Shown here: piece by piece, positions 1-14,600 of the stretch | Layout: every line of letters starts with the position of its first letter | Position numbering within the stretch: position 1 is the first letter of the stretch | Assembly: GCA_947184155.2 (NCBI GenBank) | Contig: CAMXCT020000469.1 | Location: 727,001-791,000, forward strand | From: Cladocopium goreaui | Lineage: Eukaryota > Sar > Dinophyceae > Suessiales > Symbiodiniaceae | Length of the DNA stretch: 64,000 nt | Direction of reading: 5' to 3' | The notes under the pieces: model-generated | What the model was told of the DNA's origin: nothing | The model's input: the letters and a program-made list of their open reading frames with translations, nothing else | The model's database searches: none | Position numbers and translations under genes: made by a program

Positions 1-57
1 CTTCGCCTCGCTTTGCACTTTCTCCGACTCGTATCTCTGAGCTGTCTCTGTCAAGAC
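1..57 (-). CDS. possible exon cut by left window edge
   Basis: From a GCCAAG|GTCTTG acceptor at 57 the minus strand reads VLTETAQRYESEKVQSEAK without stop to base 1. It has the AG|G acceptor and amphipathic, charged composition typical of the exons here. It would belong to a third minus-strand gene downstream of ACS. No family recognised. Confidence 0.35.
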
Positions 58-480
58 CTTGGCACCAGAAATTCGGGGGCTGAATTGTGTAGTGTTTTTT
101 GCACAGTGCCAGCTGGGACCCGGGTGGGAAGAAATAGGCCGATATGAAAAACTCAATAGCGGTGTACTCACACTTTGGTGTATTTCATAGTCGCTATAAT
201 TTCACTACAACTCTCTTTTTGGTGGTGTGCGGTAAGATGATTTGGCTTCTCGTGGACAGCCACGAATCGTAGAGTTTTTTTGGATTCTTCGTTAAGCAAA
301 TCCAAAAAAATGGGGGGTTCTTAAGCTATGGGGAACCGCAAGTTACCATGCAAAAATGGTTGTTTTTAACGGGCAAACCGGGTACACCGTTGGGGTTGAA
401 CATTGGGATATTATCAGAAAATTGAATGAACATGAGGTACTGGTGATATAATAAAGTTGGTATAATAAATGGAGGTACTG

Positions 481-588
481 TACCCTCTGAAAATCTGTTA
501 CATAGCTATTGAAAATGGTGATTTATAGTGGATTTAGCCATTGAAAATGGTGGTTTTCCATCGTTTTTTCTTATGTTTACCAGAGGGT
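481..588. repeat. family A copy
   Basis: Left end TACCCTCTGA lacks the usual GG; arms use the GTTACATAGCTATTG and CGTTTTTTCTTATGTTTACC types, so the two arms are not complementary near the ends. Confidence 0.75.
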
Positions 589-1321
589 GATGGTTTTGGG
601 AAAATTCATCTACAAATGGGACATCTTCCAATATTTGAGTACCGACGGGGCGCCGAAGGATAAACCGAGCGCATTAATCTGCTGGGTGCGGAGTTAAAAA
701 AAATCGACCTACGAACGGGGCGCTACCGAAACAGCAAACTGTGAGTAAATCCACATCATGGATTTATTCATCAACCTGACGAACTATACTTCTATCCCCA
801 AGTGAAGAGTTATAACATCTTTTCAACCATATAATTCCAAGCAATTTATAGATGTTATGGGATAATGAACATCCATGAACCATCAAAGCCATAAGCCCCA
901 TGGAACTCCTTATCTTTCGCTCGAATTTTCCAGGTTTCAGGCAATGTTGTCGTGAGTCAGGGAGACCACCTGCTAGCCAAGGAGTATAAGTCAAAACCCC
1001 TCAATACACTGATACTTGGCAGATGTTCATCCCCATATATATATATATACATGGGTAATTTCGGATAATTCACTAATCCGAAATCTGATTGATTTGGGAT
1101 GTTTTGGGTCACTTCGAATCCTTAAAACAAAATCGAGGTTTTGGCAGCAAAATCTTTGTGGATTAACCCTGAGTCAATCACACTGGATTAGCCGGGGATG
1201 TATGGAACCCCCCAAAAAAAAATGGAACCTGGAAACTAGGGAAAACATCATCTAAGATGCATCCTGGAATTGTTGTGTTCTATCTTTTTGGGGCCACCAT
1301 CATGTGCATTATTATTGCTAC

Positions 1322-1405
1322 TATTATTATTGTTACTATTATCATTATTCTTCTTATTATTATTATTATTTATTATTATTATCTTATACATATATATATA
1401 TATTC
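1322..1405. repeat. ATT and AT microsatellites
   Basis: Imperfect (ATT)n followed by (TA)n. Confidence 0.9.
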
Positions 1406-1655
1406 ACGTATATCATGATTCTATATAATGATATATATAGTGAGATTTAACCAGTACTGTTTGTCCAACAATTCTCGCTGGCTTTGTCTACAAAAAAAAT
1501 CGGTTTACGACAAGTTATGGCCATGTAAAAATCGGGAAAGTTATGATAAAACGAGGGATCTTGGGGTCATTACCAAAACCATTATATACTGGTTGGTGGT
1601 TTCAACCCCTCTGAATCATAGGAAAACCTTGGGAAAACCATAGGAAATGGAGGTT

Positions 1656-1765
1656 TACCCTCTGGTAAACTAAGAAAAAACGATGGAAACATCACCATTT
1701 TCAATGGGTAAATCATGAACTAAATCACCATTTTCAATGGCTATGTAAACGTTTACCAGAGGGTA
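1656..1765. repeat. family A copy
   Basis: Mixed arms: GTAAACTAAGAAAAAACGATGG on the left, GCTATGTAAACGTTTACC on the right; both termini intact. Confidence 0.8.
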
Positions 1766-2229
1766 CTCGATTTTCAGATAAACCCACTTCCGTTTCCCTA
1801 TGATCTTTCTTGTTTGATGGTGATATCATCTCATATAGAGTACCCGGAATGACTGATGAAACCTGCCCACACAAAACTGTTGGGAATCAAAAGAGCAAGT
1901 TATATGTGTTGCTTAAAATAAAACAAGACATCTGCGTTTTCAGGTCTTCACATGTCTGGACCCCAAGTTTTTTCTGATTGCTGGGGCTAAATCTTGCCAA
2001 GCCCCGCCACGCATCCCCCCCATCTTTTAGAATGAATGGATCGCTTCCAGTATGGCTATAACTCACCGCTAAGCAATGCTTCGCATCGCCCGCCGAACAA
2101 CAACGGCGTCCTAAAGGACCGAGCAACTTACGACTCCCAGGAGAAGCTTGCTGAGGCTTGAGTTTGCCTTTTATTTGGGCTGAATCGTTCGAAACAAAAG
2201 AGAACATATCACCAAAAAGAAAGAACGTG

Positions 2230-2480
2230 ATTGACTTATATTGACTTAAATCGTCCTTCTCATGCTCAAATCAATCAATTCCGTCCATTTTTTCATTTGC
2301 GTGTTTGGTCCTCATCGTGGTCCGCAAGTGTGCTCGATGGCTGCATTGACGTATGGATGCTTTACTGCTTATGGGAAGGCAGTCGCTGTAACCGATTTTC
2401 TTGGGCCTATGGTAAAGCCTGGAAAAGCACGACCTGCAAATTCTGCTGGTCCTTTCCACAAAAGCTCATCCTCTTTTTGA
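2230..2480. other. unassigned segment downstream of ACS
   Basis: A stretch with little of the local repeat families. The plus strand is open from an ATG at 2262 for 72 codons, including SMAALTYGCFTAYGKAVAV. I do not recognise it; it lies 120 bp beyond the ACS stop codon, on the opposite strand, and may be ACS 3' UTR or intergenic. Confidence 0.15.
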
Positions 2481-2602
2481 GTCAAAGCAGCTTCAAACAA
2501 AAATATATCAAAGTTATATCTATATGACTTCATCTTCTACATATGCTACATTATTACATTAATCGCACCCGCCTCGGGTGCTCAAGTGCTCAGCTGCTCA
2601 GT

Positions 2603-2695
2603 TCAGCTCTTGTATCCTCCGTTTTTTCTGGGATGGTACGACTTGAGCATGTCCACCACACTTGGATCTGCCAATGTGGAAGTATCACCCAAGTC
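2603..2695 (-). CDS. ACS: ACS exon 19 (C-terminus, stop codon)
   Basis: Residues 653-682. [20 protein letters not shown] matches the conserved ACS tail [12 protein letters not shown]; the frame ends in TGA at 2605-2603. Acceptor GCAG|GACTTG. The 3' UTR lies below 2603. Confidence 0.9.
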   Translation of the reverse strand, partial: DLGDTSTLADPSVVDMLKSYHPRKNGGYKS

Positions 2696-5600
2696 CTGCA
2701 GCGTTGCGGCTGTGATTTCTTAACGCTTAAAGCTTGATGCGGCTGTTGGTTGGTCATGTCATATATACCAGATTTATCCAGCGCCAAAATGTTGGTCATA
2801 ATGTTGGTCCTACAAAGTTTTAAAAAAAAAACGTAAAAGGTCATACTTAAAGTAAAAGTTAAACCAACAGTAATAGATTGTCCAACTTATATTAAAAAAA
2901 AAAAAAAAAACAAAACACATTCCATCCATTTGGGTTTTCTGCCCCCATAGAAAAGGTGACCCAACCCACTTACTAACCAGTTTTTCGAATCCCGCCCATC
3001 GAAGTAACGCCCGTAATGTCACTTATAAACAAATATAAATCTGGTTGGTGGTATACCTAACCTACCCCTCTGAAAAATATGATTTCGTCAGTTGGGACGA
3101 TGAAATTCCAGATCAATGGAAAAATAAAATTCATGTTCCAAACCACCAACCAGAAATGGTGTTATCATTCCATAAATGGGGTTATAACTGACTTATATAA
3201 CTTATACCTGATAAAGTAGGTGTAAGGGCCATAACTGTGGTGGCTAATAAACTCACTCTACTGGGATGACTTTTTGTGAAGGGATTAGATCCCCATGATC
3301 AATATCCTGGTTCCCATGCAAAAACAGGTCCTGTTTGACATTGATCCACTACCATCATGGCGAATGTTCATACTATAATTGATTTATAGGGATTTCATGG
3401 GATTTTATAGTGATTTTATAGGGATTTTATTGGGATTATGAATGGGGATTTATAGCTGGTTGGTGGTATACCTACCCCTCTGAAAAATATGAGTTCGTCA
3501 GTTGGGATGATGAAATTCCCAATCAATGGAAAAATAAAATTCATGTTCCAAACCACCAAGCAGAATACCATGATTGTCATCATAATGGTTCTCACTGTTA
3601 TTACCCTCCAGTTAAGTAACAGCTTGGAAGATTCGTGAAACCATCAAAAATTGGTGATTTTCAGGGTCGAACTGTTAATTTACCAAAGGGTATCCCATCC
3701 TCCCATCACCATCCATCTCTTGCGTCTGGTAAACCCCACTTGTTTATCAGGAGCATGGAATTAAATTCATGTTCCCAAGATATTATCACTATTATCATTA
3801 TTGTCATCAATCACCTTGTTCTGGTTCTTGTTCTTGTTGTTGTTCTTCTTCTTCTTCTTCTTCTTCTTCTTCTTGATAACTATCCCTGCCATCTCCTGAT
3901 AACTGATAACTATCCCCCCATCCCATCCCCATCCCATCCCCCACCTGCGTCTGGTAGTCCGGCAGCGCCAACTTCCGCAGCACGCGGCGCATGATTTTGC
4001 CGCTGCGCGTCTTCGGCAGCCCCGGCGCCCAGTGGATCTCGTCGGGCGCCGCGAAGGCGCCAATGACCTCTCGCACCTGGCTGAGGTCTCAAGGCCAAAA
4101 AATCCCGGGGAAACATGGGGAAAAGGTGGGCAAAATTGGGGAAAAAAACTGGGAAACATGGAGAAAACTTATGAAAACTATGAAAAAAAAATGGAGAAAA
4201 CTCATGAAAAATATGGGGAAAAGATGGGAAAAATGGGGAAAGGACGCAGCCATGAATCCATGAAGCCACGAAGCCAGCTGGAAAAATCATGAAATTCATC
4301 CAGATATCTCCCTTCATCCTATGAAATCACATTAAGCCCTTCTTGTTCATGGAGTTGATGCTTAAATCCCATAAATCCCCATGGTTTTAAGATGTTGTTT
4401 TTTCGCATTTCACCATTTCACCTTTCAGATCGCATCGTTTTTTTCGCTCAAAGCATAACTTGCCTGCTTCTTGAGCTCCACCTTGAGCGCGTCGTCATAG
4501 GCCTCCCCCTCATTCAGTGTGACGTAGCACCAGATGCCTTCGCCTGGTCGCCGGTGGAGTCCAATCTCTGGATCTCTAGTAAACTAACAAAAAACTATGG
4601 GAAATCACCATGTTTCATGGGTAAATCAACGAACTAAATGGGCAATTTTGCATAGCTATTCAAAATATCTTAAAATTACCAGAGGGTAACTGTTTTTACT
4701 GGAAAATCGTGGTAAATCACCGCACTAAATGGGCAATTTTCCATAGCAAACTGTAAACGCTTACTGAAAGGGTCAGGCTTTTCCGCAGGCCTGGTTTTGT
4801 CGTGGCGATAAAATGCTATTGAGGGAATAGATGGTGAATGAGTGAATGTATCAGTTTTTGGACAACGGTTAGTCACACGTTGCTTCGTGGTCACGTAACA
4901 GTTGATTTGACGGTGAATGAATCTGGGTAAATGAAATAATATTTCACTAACCTGAATCTTGATTTCCCATAAATTGGGGATGATTTCCCATTAATCCTAA
5001 CCATCATGTCCAGGGTTCGGGAGAACAGGCTTCGGTCGTTTTACTATACCCAGATGAATGGTTCAGTGGCTGGTCCATCCTCCTGACCCTGACAGAAATT
5101 CGGGGCCCCTACGAATAACGAAAAACGATTGGGATTTCCGAATAGAATAGATCATTAGAATGATACCCAATCCCTTGAAACTTGATGAACTAACCAATCA
5201 AAAAGTCTGTAGTGTACATATATATATATATATGTACATATATATATATATATCATATATCATATATCATATTAATGACATACCCAAAATACATCAGTCC
5301 ATCCATCATCCCACCGTGCCTTTCACCTCGTGTGGAAAGCCCACCACCGCGGCTTCCGCCACTTTGCTGTGCGCCACCAAGGCCGATTCCACCTCTGCGG
5401 TGCCAATGCGGTGCCCGCTGACGTTGATGACGTCGTCCATGCGGCCGGTGAGCCAATAGAAGCCGTCCTGGCCAACGCTGCCGGTGAAAAAATGAGGGAT
5501 TTTAGAGGCAAAGAAACTGGATATAACCTGGATATACTTGATTTACTATTGAAAATGAATATTATAGTTGATATATAGTTGATATAGCCATTTTCATAGC

Positions 5601-8600
5601 ATGGTGATGTTCCAGTTCGTTTTTTGTAAACGTTTACCAGGCCGGGTACCTGGATATTATGGAGATATAGAGACAATAACGTGTATGTAATAGGCCATAA
5701 CGCTTTTTTGTAAGGTGATATTGATAGAAGTCGGCATTATGATGGCTATATAGTGGGATAATTCATGGGATACGAATTGCATAGTGGCTATTTCATGGTG
5801 ATTGATGTGGACAATTGGTTGATGATGTGTCTTTTTGCTGGGACAAGAATGAGGTAAACCATAGTAAGTCGGTCTATAAACCCTAGTAAGTATAGATATA
5901 TCTACCGTAAACCCTAGTGAAAATTGAGTTATAAAATGTTATGAACATATAAACCAACTTAGCTATACAACTATGAGGGGCACCACCTTGATCCAGGATT
6001 ATGAGCTATAGTACTATGACGTTACCAAGTAGCACGATCCAAAAAAAGGGAAAAAATTGTCTACAAAAAAAGTAGCAGGAATTCCTAGATTTCATCCCGC
6101 AGACATGGGATTTGATCATGTTTCATAAGTCATGGGATGTATCAAAGTCATTATCCACGTCTGACGAAGAAACCTGGAGGGAGTTCACCCTGGGATTTTT
6201 TTCATGGCATGTGCTGCTTGGTGGTTTCAACCAACCCCTCTGAAAAATGATGACTTCGTCAATGGGGTTGGGATGACAGTCTGACATCCCATTAATATGA
6301 AATGGAAATAAAATTAATGTTTGAAACCACCAACCAGTTATAGTTATATTATATTCTTCTCTATAAAACCAACATAAAATGGCCCAGTCGAAACAGTTGA
6401 TTTTCCCATGAATAGCATGGTGATTTTCCATAGTTATATTAGTTTACCTATGGTTTTCCTATGGTTTTCCCATTCAAACCTCCATTTTCCTATGGTTTTC
6501 CCCAGGAATTTTCGGATGTGCACGCCCTTGGACCCCGTTTGATCTCCGGGTTGGAGCCAGCACCGGCACGTCAAGCTATGGCTCGGAAATGGCGAACTGA
6601 AACAGGGAGATTGGGATTTTATTGGGATTTTATTGGGATTTTATTGCGATTTTATTGGGATTTTATTGGGATTTTATTGGGATTTTATAGTGATTTTATA
6701 GGGATTTTATTGGGATTTTATTGGGATTTTATTGGGATTTTATTGGGATTTTATAGTGAAGTGATTTTATTGGGATTTTATTGGGATTTTATTGGGATTT
6801 TATAGTGATTTTATTGGGATTTTATAGTGATTTTATAGGGATTTTATAGTGATTTTATTGGGATTTTATTGGGATTTTATTGGGATTTTATTGGGATTTT
6901 ATTGGGATTTTATAGTGATTTTATTGGGATTTTATAGTGATTTTATTGGGATTTTATAGTGATTTTATAGGGATTTTATAGTGATTTTATTGGGATTTTA
7001 TAGTGATTTTATAGTGATTTTATTGGGATTTTATAGTGATTTTATTGGGATTTTATTGGGACTTTATTGGGATTTTATTGTGATTTTATTGGGATTTTAT
7101 TGGGATTTTATTTGGATTTTATAGTGATTTTATTGGGATTTTATAGTGATTTTATTGGGATTTTATAGTGATTTTATAGTGATTTTATAGTGATTTTATA
7201 GGGATTTTATTGGGATTTTATTGGGATTTTATAGGGATTTTATAGTGATTTTATAGTGATTTTATAGTGATTTTATTGGGATTTTATTGGGATTTTATAG
7301 GGATTTTATAGGGATTTTATTGGGATTTTATTGGGATTTTATTGGGATTTTATTGGGATTTTATTGGGATTTTATTGGGATTTTATTGGTGTTTTATTGG
7401 GATTTTATTGGGATTTTATTGGGATTTTATTGGGATTTTATTGGGATTTTATTGGGATTTTATTGGGATTTTATTGGGATTTTATTGGGATTTTATTGGG
7501 ATTTTATTGGGATTTTATTGGGATTTTATTGGGATTTTATTGTGATTTTATTGTGATTTTATTGGGATTTTATAGTGATTTTATTGGGATTTTATTGGGA
7601 CTTTATTGGGATTTTATTGGGATTTTATTGGGATTTTATTGGGATTTTATTGGGATTTTATTTGGATTTTATAGTGATTTTATTGGGATTTTATAGTGAT
7701 TTTATTGGGATTTTATAGTGATTTTATAGTGATTTTATAGTGATTTTATAGTGATTTTATAGGGATTTTATTGGGATTTTATTGGGATTTTATAGGGATT
7801 TTATAGTGATTTTATAGTGATTTTATTGGGATTTTATTGGGATTTTATAGGGATTTTATAGGGATTTTATTGGGATTTTATTGGGATTTTATTGGGATTT
7901 TATTGGGATTTTATTGGGATTTTATTGGGATTTTATTGGGATTTTATTGGGATTTTATTGGGATTTTATAGTGATTTTATTGGGATTTTATTGGATTTTA
8001 TTGGGATTTTATTGGGATTTTATTGGGATTTTATTGGGATTTTATTGGGTATTTTATTGGGATTTTATTGGGATTTTATTGGGATTTTATTGGGATTTTA
8101 TTGGGATTTTATTGGGATTTTATTGGGATTTTATTGGGATTTTATTGGGATTTTATTGGGATTTTATAGTGATTTTATTGGGATTTTATAGTGATTTTAT
8201 TGGGATTTTATTGGGATTTTATAGTGATTTTATTGGGATTTTATAGGGATTTTATTGGGATTTTATAGGGATTTTATTGGGATTTTATAGTGATTTTATT
8301 GGATTTTATTGGGATTTTATAGTGATTTTGGGATTTTATTGGGATTTTATTGGGATTTTATAGTGATTTTATTGGGATTTTATAGTGATTTTATTGGGAT
8401 TTTATAGTGATTTTATTGGGATTTTATTGGGATTTTATTGGGATTTTATTGGGATTTTATTGGGATTTTATTGGGATTTTATAGTGATTTTATTGGGATT
8501 TTATAGTGATTTTATTGGGATTTTATAGTGATTTTATTGGGATTTTATAGTGATTTTATTGGGATTTTATTGGGATTTTATAGTGATTTTATTGGGATTT

Positions 8601-11600
8601 TATTGGGATTTTATAGTGATTTTATTGGGATTTTATAGTGATTTTATTGGGATTTTATAGTGATTTTATAGTGGTTTTATTGGGATTTTATTGGGATTTT
8701 ATAGTGATTTTATAGTGATTTTATTGGGATTTTATAGTGATTATGAATGGGGATTTATGGCTGGTTAGGATAGGATATATGATGGTTATATACCAATAAT
8801 AGTGGTTATATGATGGGTTATATGATGGGATATATTATCATACTGGTTGGTGGTTTCAACCAACCCCTCTGAAAAATGATGGAGTCCGTCAGTTGGGATG
8901 ATGAAATTCCCAATATATATATATACGTATATATATATATATGGAAAAATAAAATTCATGTTCCAAACCACCAACCAGGGATTGATGGATTTGGTGCTAC
9001 CCTCTGGTAAACATACAATAAACAATGGAAAATCACCATTCTATTCATGGGAAAACTCACGATTTCGACTGGGCACTGTAACGGATTACCAAAGGCTACC
9101 CTTGAAATCTTCTGGACTCGCGCCCGGAGCTTTTTTTCGGTCAGAAAACTGCTGAAATCTTCAGTCCTTGTCGCGCTTGCAGCCATCTCCAGTGAAGTAG
9201 TAGCCATTGAACTGGGAGAAGTAGGTCTCCTTCCAAGATCAACTGCGGTTGGTGGTTTTCCAGTTCGGTTTTTTCGACAAGTTGGGGCAGTTGGGGGCAA
9301 AAAATAACTCCAAGTTCACGAACTGGCTTATGGATGTTGATTAGGTAGATATATCTATACTTACTAGGGTTTTTTCCAACGTTCACATCACTGGTGAGTG
9401 GCACCAGATCTGTTGAAACAAACCGCTGGAACTTCCCCTCCAGGAGAGGTGGAAAATCAAAGGTGGAACAAAAACTTTTGAACTCAATGGAGCCAAGCAG
9501 ATTCGCCGGGAAAATCATGGCACTAAAAATCGCATACTCTCTGGTTATAACTCCAATACCTATGGTTTATGGTACTTATAACTATAGTATTCATGGGGTT
9601 TATAAACCAACTTACAACTGGGGGGCCCCAAATTGTATGTAAATAACTAATTATATAGTAACCTGGTTGGTGGTTTGGAACATGACTTTTTAATTTTTCC
9701 CAATAGTTGGGATGAATTAAAAAAGGGAATTCACCAACCAAAGTGATGGTATTAATAGGAAATAGCCTCTGGTAATTTGTTACAGTTTGCGAACTTGAAA
9801 ATGGCCCAGTCACAGTCGAAATCGTGAGTTTTCCCATGAATAGCATGGTGATGTTCCATCGTTTTTTGTATGTTTACCAGAGGGTATAGTTTTTCCAGAA
9901 AGCCATGTTTGACTACCGGAGGAGATATGTTTTGGGCTGGGAAAAGTATGCCACGTTTTGTGTGTGGGGCAGTTCCCCTGCTAGAGGATAGTTGTGCCCC
10001 CCCCCTGGCCATAAAGTTTTGTAGCTACCCTCCAGTAAATTAACATAGACCCTGCCAGATAGGGGTTGGAAGATTAGTTTCCATTAACAATTGGTGATTT
10101 TCAGGGTCGAACTGTTTATTTACCAGAGGGTAATACAGCAACATCTAGAACCTCCACTCCAAGCAAACTGCCGAACTGGTTTCATCATATCCACCATGAA
10201 CTGTCGCTCAAGCTTGGGATAGATAACTATCGTGTACGTGTCCGGTAAGCTCTGGTATTCATAAACAAATGTCAGGCATAAACATATAGAGAGAGAGAGG
10301 GATCATGTATTTGTAAACATGTATATATATAATGCATATCGTTGTCATACATAATCAGATATCATCATATCACTATACATGTCATGTACAATATCAAATA
10401 TATTGTATTTCATATATCATATAGCATATCTTATATCCCATAAAAATACATATGGGTAAAGGCCAATATGTCACTAACCTGAATTAAGGCATTTCTCGGG
10501 TGATGGTTGGGGATTTTTCCCCCTAACGTCACGACGTCACGGATAGTGAAGTCACTATAATTGATCCATATGTATATAGATATATGATATGATATTATAT
10601 TAGATCTATAATTATTATAGATATATTATTATGATGATTATTATTATCAGATAATCATTATTATTATTATTGTGAATCATAATAATTATTATCATTTATT
10701 ATTATTTATTACTATTACCCTCTGGTTATTTAACATAGCCATGGTATAGATGGCCCATTTATAGATGGTTTACCTATTAAAAATGGCTATTTTCCATGGC
10801 TATGTTAAATAACCAGAGGGTATATGTTGATGTTTCACCATCCCCCAGCCCATCTCCTCAAATCTCGTATGGTCGCCATAGACTGTGCGCATCATACTGG
10901 GCACTGGCCGCTTCAGCACCAGGCGCCCCGCGCATTCGCCGCTCAGCTCCTTGCCGTTCTCGTCCAAAATGGCCGGCTCCACGCCGAAGAACGGCAGGCT
11001 GGCTGAGCCTGGGGAAAGCCCTAAAACATAGTGATTTCACTACAGGATGGTGCACCCCAGTTGTGTAAGTTGCTTTATCAACCCCATGAACATCCATTAA
11101 CTAGTCCGTGATATCTACCATAAACCATAGAATCCAGCCACTTACAAGGCAACTGAACGCTATCCAACGGGGCCCCATCCTATAGGGGAAATGGGGATAA
11201 CAAGGTGATAAACATGGTGTTTTTTCTTTTTTTTTCGGTGGACCTCACAGGTGTCATGAAACGTGGCGATTGCGTGGAAAACTCACGTAAATGGAGGTGT
11301 TTTTTTGCGAATTTCTCTCCGAAATTCATCTATCAATGGACAAATGTCCAATCCATTCCAATCCGATGTTTGATTACCGGAGGCTAAGCAACAATAATAT
11401 CCCATGACGGATCCATGGTGCTGGTATATATGCTAACATGACTGGGGTATATTGATGGGATCCATGTTACCATATATAGCAGCACATATGTCTGAGATCT
11501 CATTGGATTTTAACCAAAAAAAATGGCATCCATTGGTGCCGACACGTTCGCTAGCAAAGTTGGTCGACATACCAACAGGTTCACGAGTGGTTTTGTGGTG

Positions 11601-14600
11601 ATTGCATGCTGATACATGGTGATACATGGTGATACATGGGTTACCCTCTGGTAAACTAACATAGCTATGGAAAATCACTATTTTCAATGGGAAAATCCAC
11701 TATAAATGGCAATTTTCAATAGCTATGTTAGTTTACCAGAGGGTAAATGAATGGGTTGTACATAAATGGGATGAGATGGATGGATTAGACCGTTATATGT
11801 AGGAATATGTGGAGATTATATGTGGGAATGTTTGGGTCATATTCCAGCAAACCATAAAATATGGAGATGAAGGGGTTGTATTCATGGCATCCCACATGGT
11901 CGATCTCAGCAGGTGACTGAAAAAATTGTCGCCTTTCAAATAATGATTCTATAAGCCCACGATAATCAATGGGATAATTGTGGTTAATCATGGTTAATCA
12001 CAATAAATCCATCATATTCTATAATAACATATCTGGTTGGTAGTTTTAACCAACCTCTCTGAAAAATATGAGTGAAAGTCAGTTGGGATGATGATTATTC
12101 CCAACTGAATGGAAAAATAAAAGTCATGTTCCAAACCACCAACCAGATGTGCTATAAAGATGAGCCTTATAGAAAGAACGATCATCTTCCCCCTTGTGTT
12201 TCACCCCCAATGTTGAACATGTTGAACAGCGTCCAGTTGAAAAAACTCCAAAACGGTTTCGCGCCTGGCTTGCAGACCATGGCCCCTACCAAGGGTGTGA
12301 TGAGATGGCTACCAGTCTCTGTCTGCCAGTAGGTGTCTGCAATGGCACATCGATTGCCACCTGTGCTGGGCCCCAGGTGTGGCCCCAGGTGTGGCCATGG
12401 TCCCCAATGGTGACGCTGGAAATCCCCTTTTTTATGGAGCTTTGACTGGGAATGTCGTCTGTAAATGATGGATTTTTCGAAGGGCCATCTGGTTGGTGGT
12501 TTCAACCTACCCCTCTGAAAAATGGCGATAAAATTCCCAAGATATGGACAGTCATAAAATTCCATGGTTCCAAACAACCAACCAGCCATGTCTGAAAAAC
12601 CAGAGGCTACTGGAACTAAGTTTACGGTGATGAAACAACTGACTATAGCTAGATCGATCAACAAACTTATGACTTGGGGGGCATCGCCTCGTGGCTGCTG
12701 GTTTAATCAGGGAGAACAATCACAAGCTAGTGGAATAATGACTAGTGCTATTAACTAATGACTAGTGGAATAATGAACTGGTTGGTGGTTTCAACCAACC
12801 CATCTGAAAAATATGAGTGAAAGTCAGTTGGGATGATGAAATTCCCAATATATGGAGAAAAAAAAATCATGTTCCAAACCACCAACCAGTGAATAGTGGA
12901 AAAAATCCATCAATTAGCTATACCCTCTGGTAAACTAACATAACTATGGAAAATCACAATTTTTAAGTTCGGTAAACCATCTATAATGGGCATCTATTCC
13001 ATAGCTATTTTGACATAACCAGAGGGTAGTCCTCTAGTGGAATAAACACAACATTGCACCCACACAAAGTTATCACCAACCAACGGTTTAACGGATTGTT
13101 TTTATGGAGCACCTCTTCCCAAATTTGTGGGTGCAATAATAGATAAGATGGGTTCTAACCCGGCAAGAACTGTTTTTTCATGATCCAATCATGATGGTGA
13201 TTTACTCGTTTTTTTGTGATTACTGTGTTTTTTGGTATGGGGACTTCCCATTCTAAATTCTTTATGGACTTGTTAACAATCCTTAGCATCTGCACGGTAG
13301 CATGGTTCTGCAACGCTATTGAAAGAATAGTGATTGCTACTGGAATCAAACATCCACTTTATTGGATTACTCTATAATCCCTGTTTTTGTTGCTTAAAAA
13401 AACATAGTAATACAAAACCTACCCTCTGGTAAACTAACATAACTATGGAAAATCACCATTTTTCATGGGAAAACTCACTATAAATTGCCATTTTCAATAG
13501 CATAACTAACCCTTTAGCAGTTAGAAAAATTGCATCCCATTTCTGGTTGGCAAAGTTCACCCATTTGTTGATGTGTCCCTCATGTTTTGCGGCTAACCTC
13601 TGGTTATGACTAACAGTTTGCCATGGGAAATGGCCCATAGAAATAGATGGTTTACCTGGGTTTACCTATTAAAAATGGCCATTTTCAATAGCTATGTTAA
13701 AAAACCAGATGGTATATGTTAAAGACATATCAAGAATCAGCCCCTCGCGCGTCCGATGAAGACTTGATGGCTGATCATGTTCCGAAGGGGGGTTCCCCCA
13801 TGAGTTTTGCACATCAGAAACGTTTAACCAATGGTAGTCACGATTAGTTAAACCCCATTAAACCCCATATTTCCTATATAGTTCTCTATGTTTTCAAGGG
13901 AATGATTAGTACAATTTCATTGAACCAACATATTTTTCCCATGAACTGTGGGGACGGACTTCCACATCGACACAAAAATCGAACTCCATCTTTGCAAACG
14001 TAATCAGGACATATTTCAGGATTGTAAGACCAGCAATTTAACATAGCCATGGAAAACAAACTATTTATATCTACTTATTGATTATTGAAAATTAGGATTT
14101 TGGCTATGTTTAATATCTATCGATGATTGAAAATCCATGAAAATCCATGAAAATCCTGATTTTGGCGTCAGAAATATTCACAAATCAGGCGAAGTCAGCC
14201 ATCCTCTTCCAACACGCGGCTGGAACGCCGCGCCCGCGCGCCTACCACACGGTAGTACCATCTCCAGGCTTCCGGGTTGATGGGTTCGCCCACCGTCCCC
14301 AACAATCTGACGGTGAAAGCTGGTGATCTTTGGGGGGGTTCACCAACAAGGATATCATTGGGATATTGAAAATGGGGATATCATGGAATATATATATATA
14401 TAGAATTATGTATGTATGTATATGTGTATATATATATATATGCTGCGCCATTTTTCATCAAAAGGATGTATTTGTATATATATATATATATAATTATATA
14501 TATAATTATATAATTATATATATATAATTATATATATATGTGTGTGTGTGTCAGCAACTTTTTATATGATTTGGAGCCTGGAAATAGGATAATCACATGT

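Noticed and set aside
2070-2165. Possible structured RNA or tRNA downstream of ACS
   Set aside because: GC-richer than the surroundings but no cloverleaf or rRNA signature that I could draw.
3807-3944. C-terminal extension of ACS exon 18 with a poly-glutamate tail
   Set aside because: A GT donor at 3944 and the matching tail exon at 2603-2695 show that this is intron containing a TTC microsatellite.
4922-5056. tRNA-derived SINE (GGTTCGGGAGAAC resembles a B box)
   Set aside because: No A box at the right distance, no tail, and inverted ends TCTGGGTAAAT/ATTTACCCAGA indicate a MITE-like element.
5468-5488. Extension of ACS exon 16 by FTGSVGQ
   Set aside because: It mimics the FTGDG motif, but the true motif is in exon 15 at 9167-9229 and the CCAG|GAC acceptor fits.
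7287-8246. Several overlapping ORFs reading [11 protein letters not shown] repeats
   Set aside because: They are the 11-bp minisatellite read in its three frames; no other coding sign.
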